Of a DNA stretch of 64,000 bases, positions 26,426-34,871 are shown in pieces. Source of the DNA: Thalassobaculaceae bacterium (GTDB taxonomy: Bacteria; Pseudomonadota; Alphaproteobacteria; Thalassobaculales; Thalassobaculaceae); NCBI GenBank assembly GCA_029212785.1, contig JARGOG010000008.1, positions 1 through 64,000 on the forward strand. Direction: 5' to 3'. The position numbers and the translations under genes are program-made. The notes under the pieces are model-generated. The model did no database searches. It was not told the DNA's origin and worked only from the letters and a program-made list of their open reading frames with translations. Position 1 is the stretch's first letter. Every line of letters begins with the position of its first letter.

Positions 26426-29131
26426 ATGGATGAGCTGCTGAGCGAGTTCCTCACCGAGACGGCGGAAGGTCTCGCCGAACTCGACGTAGAGATCGTCAAG
26501 CTGGAGCAGAACCCGAACGACGCGGGTCTGATCGCCAGCATTTTCCGAATCGTGCACACGATCAAGGGAACCTGCGGCTTCATCGGCCTGCCCCGGCTCG
26601 AGACGGTTGCCCATGCGGCGGAGAACGTGCTCGGCAAGTACCGGGACAAGGAACTCGAGGTCACCTCGACCTCGGTGACTGTCATTCTGGCGTCGCTCGA
26701 CCGGATCAAGAGCATCCTCGCCCATATCGAGGAGACCGAGCAGGAGCCGGAAGGCAGCGACGAGGAATTGATCGCCCAGCTCAACGAACTCGCCGAGGGC
26801 CGCACCCCGGAGGCCGTCGCGCCCGCAGCGGCTGCGCCGGTCGAAGACCCGGCGCCCGCCGATGATGATCTCGTCACCCCGACCCCGGGTGACGAGGCGA
26901 TCGGCACCCGTCCCGGCGAGGTTCCCCTGGACGAGCTGGAGCGCGCCTTCATGGAGGCCCCGGGCCCCGAGGACGATGTCGCCGGCGAACCCGATCCGGA
27001 ACCCGACCTGCCGGCAGCGCCGCCATCCGTCCCGGCCGTCGCCGAGAAGGCACCGGAATCGACCGGCGAGGCGATGCCGATCGCGGAGAGCAAGACCGCC
27101 GCGCAGAACATCCGCGTCAATGTCGAGCTGCTCGAGAACCTGATGACCATGGTCTCCGAGCTCGTCCTGACCCGGAACCAGCTGCTGCAGATCGCCCGCA
27201 GCAACGGCCAGGAGATCGAGGGCTTCAGCGTGCCGCTGCAGCGCCTGAGCCAGGTCACCTCCGAACTGCAGGAAGGGGTGATGAAGACCCGCATGCAGCC
27301 GATCGGCAATGCCTGGTCGAAACTGCCGCGCATCGTCCGCGACCTTGCCCACGAGCTGAACAAGAAGATCGAGCTCGTGATGCAGGGCGCCGACACCGAA
27401 CTCGACCGTCAGGTCCTTGAGATGATCAAGGATCCGCTCACTCACATGGTGCGCAACTCGGCCGATCACGGCGTCGAGGATCCGGCCACCCGCCTGGCCT
27501 TCGGCAAGTCGGAGACCGGCCATATCCGTCTGAACGCCTATCACGAGGGCGGCCACATCATCATCGAGATCGCCGATGACGGAAAAGGCATCGACGCGGA
27601 CAAGATCCGCGAGAAGGCGGTCGAGAAGAACGTCGTCAGCGCCGTCGATGCGGCCAATATGTCGGATCAGCAGATCCTGCAGCTGATCTTCAAGGCCGGT
27701 TTCTCCACCGCGGAAAAGATCACCAGCGTCTCCGGACGCGGCGTCGGCATGGACGTTGTGAAGACCAATATCGAGAAGATCGGTGGTACCGTCGATCTCA
27801 CCAGCCAGGTCGGCAAGGGCTCGGTCTTCAAGATCAAGATCCCGTTGACCCTGGCCATCGTGTCGGCGCTGATCGTCGCATCCTCCAGCGAGCGTTTCGC
27901 CATCCCGCAGCTCTCCGTGCTGGAGCTGGTGAAGACCACCACCGACGGCCCGAACCGCATCGAGACGGTGCAAGGCACGCGGGTCATGCGCCTGCGCGAC
28001 CGCCTGCTGCCGCTGGTATCGCTGAAGGACCTGCTGCGTCTCGACGAGAACAAGGAAGACAGCGAGCCCACCAGCGAGACCTTCGTAGTGGTCATGCAGG
28101 TCGGCACCTATTCCTTCGGTCTGTTGGTCGACAAGGTGTTCGACACCGAGGAAATCGTGGTCAAACCGGTCGCCCCTGTGCTGCGCGACCTGACCGTATT
28201 CTCCGGCAACACCATCCTCGGCGACGGCTCGGTGATCATGATTCTCGATCCCAACGGCATCGCCCAGGAGACCGGCGAAGTAATCGTCCCGGACGAGGCC
28301 GACTACGACGAGAACGACGAGTTCGACATGTCGCTGGAAGCGCAGACGCTGTTGCTGTTCAAGTCCGGCGATGACGGCCCCAAGGCGGTTCCGCTGTCCC
28401 TGGTGGCGCGTATCGAGATGCTCGATCTGAAGACCGTCGAGCATTCCGAAGGCCGCCCGCTGGTGCAGTACCGCGGTTCGCTGATGCCGCTGGTGCTGTG
28501 CAAGGGCGCCGCTGCGCTGGCCCGCGAAGGTCAGCGTCCGGCTCTGGTGTTCACCGATGACGGCAAGTCCATGGGCCTGGTGGTCGACGAGATCCTGGAC
28601 GTGGTCGAGGACCGCATCGACGTCACCATCGCACCGGACGGCGCCGGCATGATGGGATCCGCCATCATCAAGGAGAAGGCGACCGACATCGTCGACGCGG
28701 GCTTCTATCTGACCGAGGCGTTCGGCGACTGGTTCCGTCACTCACGCCAGGGCAGCGAGAACACCAGCAAGCGCCGTCTGCTTCTGGTCGACGACAGTGC
28801 GTTCTTCCGCAACCTGATGACCCCGCTGCTCGCCACTTCCGGCTACAAGGTGGTGCCGGTCGACAGCGCGCAGAAGGCTCTCGACCTGTGCGAGCAGGGG
28901 GCGAATTTCGACCTGATCGTCACCGATATCGAGATGCCGGACATGGACGGCTTCACCTTCGCCGAGAAGCTGAAGGAGACGTCCTGGGCCGACACCCCGA
29001 TCGTCGCGCTCTCCTCGCGGACCTCCGAGCAGGACCTGGAGCGTGGCCATCAGGTCGGCTTCGCCGACTATGTCGCCAAATCCGACCGCGACGCCCTGCT
29101 GGACGCCCTGCCGGAGCTGCTCAAGGAGTAG
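26426..29131 (+). CDS. cheA: hybrid chemotaxis-type histidine kinase CheA with two CheW-like domains and a receiver
   Basis: The 901-residue protein has an Hpt domain with the phospho-acceptor H44 in FRIVHTIKGTCG. A long acidic, Ala/Pro-rich linker (about 110-220) replaces the CheY-binding P2 domain. Dimerisation and kinase domains follow (VNVELLENLM; N-box HMVRNSADHGVEDP; G-box GRGVGMDV). A first CheW-like domain lies at about 475-600 and a second at about 635-765. A C-terminal receiver starts near 783 with phospho-acceptor D834. The ATG at 26426 has GGAAAC upstream. No cheW, cheB, cheR, cheY or receptor gene is adjacent, which is unusual. A terminator follows at 29164. Confidence 0.93.
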   Translation: MDELLSEFLTETAEGLAELDVEIVKLEQNPNDAGLIASIFRIVHTIKGTCGFIGLPRLETVAHAAENVLGKYRDKELEVTSTSVTVILASLDRIKSILAHIEETEQEPEGSDEELIAQLNELAEGRTPEAVAPAAAAPVEDPAPADDDLVTPTPGDEAIGTRPGEVPLDELERAFMEAPGPEDDVAGEPDPEPDLPAAPPSVPAVAEKAPESTGEAMPIAESKTAAQNIRVNVELLENLMTMVSELVLTRNQLLQIARSNGQEIEGFSVPLQRLSQVTSELQEGVMKTRMQPIGNAWSKLPRIVRDLAHELNKKIELVMQGADTELDRQVLEMIKDPLTHMVRNSADHGVEDPATRLAFGKSETGHIRLNAYHEGGHIIIEIADDGKGIDADKIREKAVEKNVVSAVDAANMSDQQILQLIFKAGFSTAEKITSVSGRGVGMDVVKTNIEKIGGTVDLTSQVGKGSVFKIKIPLTLAIVSALIVASSSERFAIPQLSVLELVKTTTDGPNRIETVQGTRVMRLRDRLLPLVSLKDLLRLDENKEDSEPTSETFVVVMQVGTYSFGLLVDKVFDTEEIVVKPVAPVLRDLTVFSGNTILGDGSVIMILDPNGIAQETGEVIVPDEADYDENDEFDMSLEAQTLLLFKSGDDGPKAVPLSLVARIEMLDLKTVEHSEGRPLVQYRGSLMPLVLCKGAAALAREGQRPALVFTDDGKSMGLVVDEILDVVEDRIDVTIAPDGAGMMGSAIIKEKATDIVDAGFYLTEAFGDWFRHSRQGSENTSKRRLLLVDDSAFFRNLMTPLLATSGYKVVPVDSAQKALDLCEQGANFDLIVTDIEMPDMDGFTFAEKLKETSWADTPIVALSSRTSEQDLERGHQVGFADYVAKSDRDALLDALPELLKE

Positions 29132-29163
29132 CCGCCCCGATCTGTCGCCAATCCGATCAATTC

Positions 29164-29183
29164 GGGCGCCGCTTGCGGCGCCC
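29164..29183 (+). terminator. rho-independent terminator after cheA
   Basis: A 7-base GC stem (GGGCGCC / GGCGCCC) with a 6-base loop is followed by GTTTCGGTTT. It lies 33 bases after the cheA stop and separates cheA from the catabolic operon. Confidence 0.8.
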
Positions 29184-29311
29184 GTTTCGGTTTCCCCGGT
29201 TTTGTTCCCTCTGGATTTGTTCCTTCTGGTCGTACTCGTATCTTCCCGCCCGGTCCGGCCGGCGGCTAGACTGCGGCCAACGTCACGAAGAAACCGACCT
29301 GAGGAAACGTC

Positions 29312-30256
29312 ATGCCCGAGACCTTCGCGGTCGCCGGAGCCGGCCTGATCGGCCGAGCCTGGGCCATCGTCTTCGCCCGTGCCGGCCACACCGTCCATCT
29401 GTGGGACGGCTCGGCCGACGCGCTCGCCGCCTCGATCCCGCTGCTGCGCGCCAATCTGGACGACCTGGAGGCCCAGGGGTTGATCGACAGCGCCATCGAG
29501 GTCGTGCAGCGGGTGCTGCCGATGCCGACCCTCGGCGACGCGCTCGACGGCGCGCGCTGGATGCAGGAATGCATCGCCGAGACGGTCGAGGCAAAGCTCG
29601 GCCTGTTCGAGGAGGCCGACCGCTATGCCGAGCCCGACGCCATTCTCGCCTCCTCCTCATCCTCGATCACCGCCTCGAAATACACCGAGGACCTGCCCGG
29701 CCGCCTGCGCTGCCTGGTCGCCCACCCGGTAAACCCACCCTATCTGGTGCCCCTGGTGGAGCTCTGCCCGGCGCCGTGGACCGACCCCGCGGTGATCCAG
29801 CGGGCGCGCCAGATCATGGACTCCGTCGGTATGGTGCCGGTCGCGGTGAACAAGGAGGTGGAAGGTTTCGTATTGAACCGCCTGCAGGGCGCGCTGCTGG
29901 CCGAGGCGTTCAAGCTGGTCGCCGACGGGGTGATCTCCAGCGCAGACCTGGACAAGACGGTGAAGGACGGGCTCGGCCTGCGCTGGTCGTTCATGGGGCC
30001 GTTCGAGACCATCGACCTGAACGCCCCGGGCGGTGTCGCCGATTACTGCAAGCGTTACGGCGGCATCTACGAGCGCCTGCAGGCCGAACAGGCGGAGGTG
30101 CGGGCCTGGGACGAAAGCACGGTCAAGCGGATCGAGGGCGAGCGGCGCAAGGTGCTCGGCGCCGACGATCTCGGCGGCCGTCAGGTCTGGCGCGACCGCC
30201 GGCTGATGTCCCTGCTGAAGCATAAGCAGGCCGCCACCGACGAATTCGGATCCTGA
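29312..30256 (+). CDS. 3-hydroxyacyl-CoA dehydrogenase family protein of the lambda-crystallin/L-gulonate dehydrogenase type
   Basis: A 314-residue NAD-dependent oxidoreductase. The nucleotide-binding motif is AGAGLIGRAW (residues 8-17), with the catalytic-domain signatures AHPVNPPYLVPLVEL, KEVEGFVLNRLQ and GLGLRWSFMGPFET. The close match to lambda-crystallin (CRYL1, L-gulonate 3-dehydrogenase) distinguishes it from carnitine dehydrogenase, which differs after HP. It oxidises a beta-hydroxy acid; the true substrate is unknown. The operon continues with a thioesterase 7 bases downstream and an SDR 10 bases further. Confidence 0.85.
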   Translation: MPETFAVAGAGLIGRAWAIVFARAGHTVHLWDGSADALAASIPLLRANLDDLEAQGLIDSAIEVVQRVLPMPTLGDALDGARWMQECIAETVEAKLGLFEEADRYAEPDAILASSSSSITASKYTEDLPGRLRCLVAHPVNPPYLVPLVELCPAPWTDPAVIQRARQIMDSVGMVPVAVNKEVEGFVLNRLQGALLAEAFKLVADGVISSADLDKTVKDGLGLRWSFMGPFETIDLNAPGGVADYCKRYGGIYERLQAEQAEVRAWDESTVKRIEGERRKVLGADDLGGRQVWRDRRLMSLLKHKQAATDEFGS

Positions 30257-30263
30257 CGGCTCG

Positions 30264-30764
30264 ATGACAGAGATCCTGGACACCGATATCGCCGCGGTGC
30301 GCCGCCGCCTGACGATCTCCGACGCCGCCCGCGAGGCTTTCGCCCTTCCCGACGACTGGCGAGCCGGCATGGCGCGGGTCGTTGAATGGTCCGATGTGGA
30401 CGCTTTCGCTCACGCCAATCACACCGCCTTCCTGCACTGGTTCGAGGCGGCGCGGAACCTGTATTTTGTAACCGTCGGCATCCCGCGCCACGCGGTCGAC
30501 AAGCCGGGGCCGGTGATGATGAGCCTCAATACCCGCTACCTGAAGCCGCTGGCCTATCACGACCCGGTCTTCGTCACCGCGCGGGTGAAATCGATGCGCC
30601 GCACGTCCTTCGTCATGGAATACGCCGCCTGGGCCAAGGACGGCTGTGCCTGCACCTGCGAGGCGCTGCTGGTACTGATGATCAACGCCACGGGGGCGAA
30701 GGTGGCGATCCCCGACGACGTCCGCGCCGCCATCCGGGCGCTCGACGCGGCGGACGAGCAATGA
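30264..30764 (+). CDS. 4-hydroxybenzoyl-CoA thioesterase-like (hotdog) acyl-CoA thioesterase
   Basis: A 166-residue single hotdog domain. The signature WSDVDAFAHANHTAFLHWFE has the catalytic Asp region of the 4HBT family, and the central helix is followed by TRYLKPLAYHDPVFV. It hydrolyses an acyl-CoA. The position directly after the beta-hydroxyacid dehydrogenase suggests that it acts on a product of the same short pathway. In carnitine catabolism a dehydrogenase is similarly paired or fused with a thioesterase, but the cleavage enzyme is absent here. Confidence 0.85.
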   Translation: MTEILDTDIAAVRRRLTISDAAREAFALPDDWRAGMARVVEWSDVDAFAHANHTAFLHWFEAARNLYFVTVGIPRHAVDKPGPVMMSLNTRYLKPLAYHDPVFVTARVKSMRRTSFVMEYAAWAKDGCACTCEALLVLMINATGAKVAIPDDVRAAIRALDAADEQ

Positions 30765-30774
30765 GGAACCCCGA

Positions 30775-31551
30775 ATGACCGACACTCCCCAGACCCATAC
30801 CGGCCGTATTGCGATCGTCACCGGTGCCGGGTCAGGCATCGGCCGGGCGATGGCCGAGGCCCTGGCGGCATCCGGGGCCACGGTCGCCGCACTCGACGCC
30901 AACGGCAATGCGGCGGAGGAGACCGCCGGACGGATCGCTGGTGCCGGTCACAGGGCCATGGCGGTGACCTGCGACGTCTCGGTCTGGGACGATGTCGCCG
31001 CCGCCGCCCGCGACGTGGAGGCCGGTCTCGGCCCCGTGGACATCCTGATCAACAACGCCGGCATCTCGCCCAAACATGACGGCAAACCGGCCTCGACCCT
31101 GGAGATGGATCCGGCCGAATGGGCTCGTGTGCTGGCGGTCAATCTCACCGGCGCGTTCCACGGCGTGCGGGCCTTCGCCCCGGCCATGGCGGCGCGTGGC
31201 TGGGGCTCGATCGTCAACCAGTCCTCGGTCTCGGCCAAGCGCCACATCGACTTCGTCGGCGTGCATTATCCGGCGAGCAAAGCCGGGCTGATCGGCATGA
31301 CCAAGCAGCTCGCCGGCGAGCTTGGGCCGTCGAACATCAACGTCAACGCGCTGGCTCCCGGCCGGATCGAGACCCCGCTGATGCGCGGCGTGGACCCGGC
31401 GGTGAACGAGGCGGTGCGGCTGGACACCGCCATGCGCCGGCTTGGCCAGCCGGAGGACGTGGCGGGCGCCGCCCTCTACCTCACCTCTGAGGCCGGCCAT
31501 TTCGTCACCGGTCAGGTCATCGACGTCGCCGGCGGTTGGATGATGTCCTGA
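30775..31551 (+). CDS. short-chain dehydrogenase/reductase (third gene of catabolic operon)
   Basis: A 258-residue classical SDR. Motifs are TGAGSGIG, NNAG, and S...YPASK; the C-terminus VTGQVIDVAGGWMMS is of the type seen in 3-ketoacyl reductases and sugar dehydrogenases. It follows the thioesterase by 10 bases and ends the operon. Substrate unknown. Confidence 0.9.
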   Translation: MTDTPQTHTGRIAIVTGAGSGIGRAMAEALAASGATVAALDANGNAAEETAGRIAGAGHRAMAVTCDVSVWDDVAAAARDVEAGLGPVDILINNAGISPKHDGKPASTLEMDPAEWARVLAVNLTGAFHGVRAFAPAMAARGWGSIVNQSSVSAKRHIDFVGVHYPASKAGLIGMTKQLAGELGPSNINVNALAPGRIETPLMRGVDPAVNEAVRLDTAMRRLGQPEDVAGAALYLTSEAGHFVTGQVIDVAGGWMMS

Positions 31552-31573
31552 GCGAGCTGCCGCCGCGCTCCGT

Positions 31574-31681
31574 GCCCGTCATCCCGGACAACCCCGGGCC
31601 CGACCCGGGGAGGGGTCGGAACCAGGCCTCCCTCCGCCGACGCCGGGTCCCGGGCAGCTCCCGGATCTTCCAGTATGACGG
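31574..31681. repeat. intergenic palindromic mosaic element between convergent genes
   Basis: The 142-base gap between the SDR and the AMP nucleosidase holds outer arms CCCGTCAT / ATGACGGG enclosing GC-rich inner palindromes around CCGGGCCCGACCCGGGG and GTCCCGGGCAGCTCCCGG. Similar GTCATCCCGGA elements are common between convergent genes in alphaproteobacteria. It may end transcription from both sides. Confidence 0.55.
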
Positions 31682-31693
31682 GGATGGGGGAAT

Positions 31694-33148
31694 CTACTGC
31701 AGCGGCACTTCGTTGAAACTCCGCAGCTTGCGGGAATGCAGCTTCTCCGGCGGCAGGGCACGCAGGATTTCCATGGCGCGGAAGCCGATATCCAGGTGCT
31801 GGGCGACCTGACGGCGGTAGAAGTCGTCGGCCATGCCCGGCAACTTCAGCTCGCCGTGCAGCGGCTTGTCCGACACGCAGAGCAGCGTTCCGTATGGCAC
31901 CCGCATGCGGAAGCCATTGGCCGCGACCGTGGCGCTCTCCATATCCAGCGCGATGGCCCGCGACAGGCTGAGCGCGCGGTCCGGCTCGCGCTGGTCGCGC
32001 AGTTCCCAGTTACGATTATCGGTGGAGGCGACCGTGCCTGTGCGCATGATCCGCTTCACCCCGACCGCGTCGAGCCCGGTGATATCCGCCACAGCATGTT
32101 CGAGCGCGAGTTGCACCTCCGCCAGGGCCGGGATCGGCACCCAGGGCGGTAGGTCGGCGTCGAGCACGTGGTCATCGCGGTGATAGGCGTGGGCGAGCAC
32201 GTAGTCACCGAGCCGTTGCATGTTCCGCAGCCCAGCGCAGTGGCCGAGCATCAGCCAGGCATTCGGGCGCAGGACGGCCACGTGGTCGGTGATGGTCTTG
32301 GCGTTCGACGGGCCGACACCGATGTTCACCATGGTGATGCCCTGATGCCCCTCGCGTACCAGATGGTAGGCCGGCATCTGCGGCGAGCGCGGCGCTGGCG
32401 CCCCTATCGCCGTACCGTCGGCGCGCAGCATCCGGTCGCCCGGCTCGACAAAAGAGGTGTAGCCGCTGGTCGGATCGCGGACCAGTTCCTCGGCCCGTTG
32501 GATGAAACCGTCGATATAGACCTGATAATTGGTGAACAGGATGTAGTTCTGGAAATGCTCCGCCGAGGTGCCGCAATAGTGCCGCAGGCGGTGCAACGAG
32601 TAGTCGACGCGCGGGGCGGTGAACAGGGCGAGCGGCAGCCCCTCGCCCGGCGTGTGGTCGAGCTCGCCATTGACGATGCAGTCGTCCATGACCTTGAGCG
32701 ACGGCATGTCGAAATGGCGCTTGAGCCGCGACATGGCCGCCCCGTCGAACCCGTCGCCGACCTTCATGCCGTCGGGAAAGGCGAAGGGCAGCGGGATCGG
32801 CAGATCGGACAGCCCGACCTCGAGCGGACGGCGATGGTTCTCGAGGATCGCCCCGAATTGTTTGGTCAGATGGGCCGCGAACAGGTCGATCCGGGTGAAC
32901 GTCCCCTCATACACCCCCGGCTCGTCGGCGAAGCCGAAGGCGCCGGAGGAAAGCGGGCCGCCATCCTCGTCGGTCACGGTCAGGCGCACCTTCGGATAGG
33001 TCGCGCGCACCCGGCCCTGCATGTCGCCGGCCTCGAAGGTACGAAACGCCGCCTGCAGCCGCGCGATCTCGCCGCGATAGAGCCGGTCGAGTTCGGCCAC
33101 GACCGCTTCGGCGCTGTCGAACCCCGTGGTGCCGCCGGATGCCGCCAT
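31694..33148 (-). CDS. amn: AMP nucleosidase
   Basis: This 484-residue enzyme splits AMP into adenine and ribose 5-phosphate. The C-terminal nucleoside-phosphorylase-like fold carries MVNIGVGPSNAKTITDH and ALDMESATVAANGFR; the N-terminal half has the AMP-nucleosidase-specific NYILFTNYQVYIDGF. The ATG at 33148 has GGGAGGGAG upstream; a longer GTG start at 33181 is less likely. It is divergent from pncC across 131 bases. Confidence 0.95.
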   Translation of the reverse strand: MAASGGTTGFDSAEAVVAELDRLYRGEIARLQAAFRTFEAGDMQGRVRATYPKVRLTVTDEDGGPLSSGAFGFADEPGVYEGTFTRIDLFAAHLTKQFGAILENHRRPLEVGLSDLPIPLPFAFPDGMKVGDGFDGAAMSRLKRHFDMPSLKVMDDCIVNGELDHTPGEGLPLALFTAPRVDYSLHRLRHYCGTSAEHFQNYILFTNYQVYIDGFIQRAEELVRDPTSGYTSFVEPGDRMLRADGTAIGAPAPRSPQMPAYHLVREGHQGITMVNIGVGPSNAKTITDHVAVLRPNAWLMLGHCAGLRNMQRLGDYVLAHAYHRDDHVLDADLPPWVPIPALAEVQLALEHAVADITGLDAVGVKRIMRTGTVASTDNRNWELRDQREPDRALSLSRAIALDMESATVAANGFRMRVPYGTLLCVSDKPLHGELKLPGMADDFYRRQVAQHLDIGFRAMEILRALPPEKLHSRKLRSFNEVPLQ

Positions 33149-33279
33149 CGCTCCCTCCCTCGCCTGCCCGTCTCGGCTCACCGGTCATTTCTAGCCGGTC
33201 GCCATAGCTTTGCCACGCGGGTAGCATTGATTGGATCAATAGATAGCGCGATTTAAGCCGCGACGGGAGGATAGACGGG

Positions 33280-33774
33280 ATGAGTGAACTGGGCAGGCTT
33301 GGTGAAGCCGCTGGCCGACTGCTGAAGACACGTGGCGAGACCATCGCCGTCGCGGAGTCCTCCGCCGGCGGACTGATCTCGGCCGCCCTCCTGGCTGTGC
33401 CGGGCGCGTCGGCCTATTTCGTCGCCGGTGGCGTGATCTACACCCACAAGGCCCGCGAGATCTTCACCGATATCGAACTGGAGCAGCACCCGGGCATGCG
33501 CTCCTCCTCCGAGCCCTACGCCGCCCTGCTGGCCGAGACCATGCGGCGGCGGCTGGACACCACCTGGGGGCTGGCGGAGACCGGCGCCTCGGGGCCGAGG
33601 GGCAACCGCTACGGCGATGCCGCCGGCCATACCTGCATCGCGCTCTGCGGCCCGGTGACCCGGGTCTTCACGCTGGAGACCGGGGACGGCGACCGGGAAG
33701 CCAATATGTGGCGCTTCACCGAAGCGGCGCTGGACGCGTTGGTCGCCGCCCTCGATCAGCCGATGACCGCCTGA
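33280..33774 (+). CDS. pncC: nicotinamide-nucleotide amidase (CinA C-terminal domain)
   Basis: This 164-residue protein is the CinA C-terminal domain alone. It has VAESSAGGLISAAL, GGVIYTHKAR and a diagnostic TGASGP segment. It deamidates NMN to NaMN in the pyridine nucleotide cycle. The N-terminal CinA domain of full-length homologues is absent, a common alternative form. A zntB-like gene follows by 10 bases. Confidence 0.87.
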   Translation: MSELGRLGEAAGRLLKTRGETIAVAESSAGGLISAALLAVPGASAYFVAGGVIYTHKAREIFTDIELEQHPGMRSSSEPYAALLAETMRRRLDTTWGLAETGASGPRGNRYGDAAGHTCIALCGPVTRVFTLETGDGDREANMWRFTEAALDALVAALDQPMTA

Positions 33775-33784
33775 GCTCCCGACC

Positions 33785-34735
33785 ATGACCGCCCTGATCT
33801 GCGCCTATGACATCACTTCGGATCGTGCGGCCGTCCCGGTGCCCGCCGAGCATCTGACCGGGCCGATCCCCGACGGCGCCTGGCGCTGGGTCCACCTGCT
33901 GCGCACCGAGCCGGACGTGGAGGAGACCCTCGGCGCCCTCGGGTTGCCGGAGGCGACGGTCGAGGCGATGACCGTCGAGGAGACGCGGCCGCGGACCTGG
34001 ACCCAGGGCCCCCGCACATTACTGGTCCTGCGTGGCGTGAACCTGAACGAGGATGTCGGTGAGCACCCTCTGATCTCCCTGCGGCTCTGCCTGTCCGAGC
34101 GCATGGTCGTCACCTGCCGAAAATTCCGGTTCCGTGCGCTGGAGGATCTGGTCAACCGCTGCGATACCGGCGACGCACCACCGACCCCGGCGGCCTTCGT
34201 CGTCGACCTGGTCGACGGCCTCTCCATCCGCTTCGCCAACCGCATCGTCGACCTGGACGACATGCTCGAAGCGATCGAGGACGAGGACGGGCATGACAGG
34301 GAGGAGCGGTTGACCGTGCTGCGCCGCGATCTGGTTCCGCTCGGTCGCTTCATGGCGCCGCAGCGCGAGGCACTGCACCGGCTGTCCTCCACCCCGCCGG
34401 CCTGGGTCTCGGCCAGCGACCGCGAGGCAATGGCCGACACCGAGAACGAGTTCACCCGCCTGATCGAGCACCTGCGCGAACTTGAGGTCCGCGCCCTGCT
34501 GCTCAAGGAGGAGCTCGCCTCGGAAACGGCGGCGATCCAAGCGCGGAACACCTATCTGATTTCGATTCTGGCCGCCCTGTTCGTCCCGCTCAGCTTCATT
34601 ACCGGCCTGCTTGGCATGAACGTGGCCGGAATCCCGGGCGCGGACACGCCCTACGCCTTCGCCCTGGTGGTCGCCCTGATGGCGGCCGGATTCTTCGCCG
34701 GCGTCGGCATCCTGAAATGGCGGGGCTGGATCTAG
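33785..34735 (+). CDS. zntB: ZntB-type zinc transporter, CorA superfamily
   Basis: This 316-residue protein has a cytosolic N-terminal domain of about 250 residues, including long helices (ELRELEVRALLLKEELASETAAI region). Two C-terminal transmembrane helices are joined by the signature GMN motif in ITGLLGMNVAGIPG. The alternative CorA (Mg/Co) role is less likely because the second motif and length fit ZntB. The first gene of the pair is pncC. It converges on the D-2-hydroxyacid dehydrogenase across an inverted repeat. Confidence 0.87.
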   Translation: MTALICAYDITSDRAAVPVPAEHLTGPIPDGAWRWVHLLRTEPDVEETLGALGLPEATVEAMTVEETRPRTWTQGPRTLLVLRGVNLNEDVGEHPLISLRLCLSERMVVTCRKFRFRALEDLVNRCDTGDAPPTPAAFVVDLVDGLSIRFANRIVDLDDMLEAIEDEDGHDREERLTVLRRDLVPLGRFMAPQREALHRLSSTPPAWVSASDREAMADTENEFTRLIEHLRELEVRALLLKEELASETAAIQARNTYLISILAALFVPLSFITGLLGMNVAGIPGADTPYAFALVVALMAAGFFAGVGILKWRGWI

Positions 34736-34758
34736 CGCGCCCACCCTTCCCGTTTCGT

Positions 34759-34848
34759 CGACGTCCTGGACGGCCGGACGATCGCAGGATCCACAAGGGT
34801 GCCGCGAGCTGGATCCTGGATGGCCCGGTGGGCCGTCCAGGACGTCGA
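34759..34848. repeat. large nested inverted repeat between convergent genes
   Basis: Arms of 18 identical bases lie at 34759-34776 and 34831-34848 (TCGACGTCCTGGACGGCC and its complement). Inside, an 8-base hairpin AGGATCCA/TGGATCCT lies at 34787-34794 and 34810-34817. It fills most of the 136-base gap between zntB and the dehydrogenase gene, both ending there. The role may be bidirectional termination or a mobile palindromic unit. Confidence 0.85.
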
Positions 34849-34871
34849 AGAGTGCAGCCTTGCGTGAAGCC

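Noticed and set aside
26417-28741. 774-residue minus-strand open frame opposite cheA
   Set aside because: It is the antisense shadow of a strongly recognisable CheA; the composition (many His/Asp/Gly repeats such as DDHDH) is that of a complementary frame in GC-rich DNA and no motif is seen.
29312-30256. L-carnitine dehydrogenase as the identity of the first catabolic gene
   Set aside because: The HPVNPP and GLGLRWSFMGPFET signatures fit lambda-crystallin-type enzymes better, and the pathway partner is missing.
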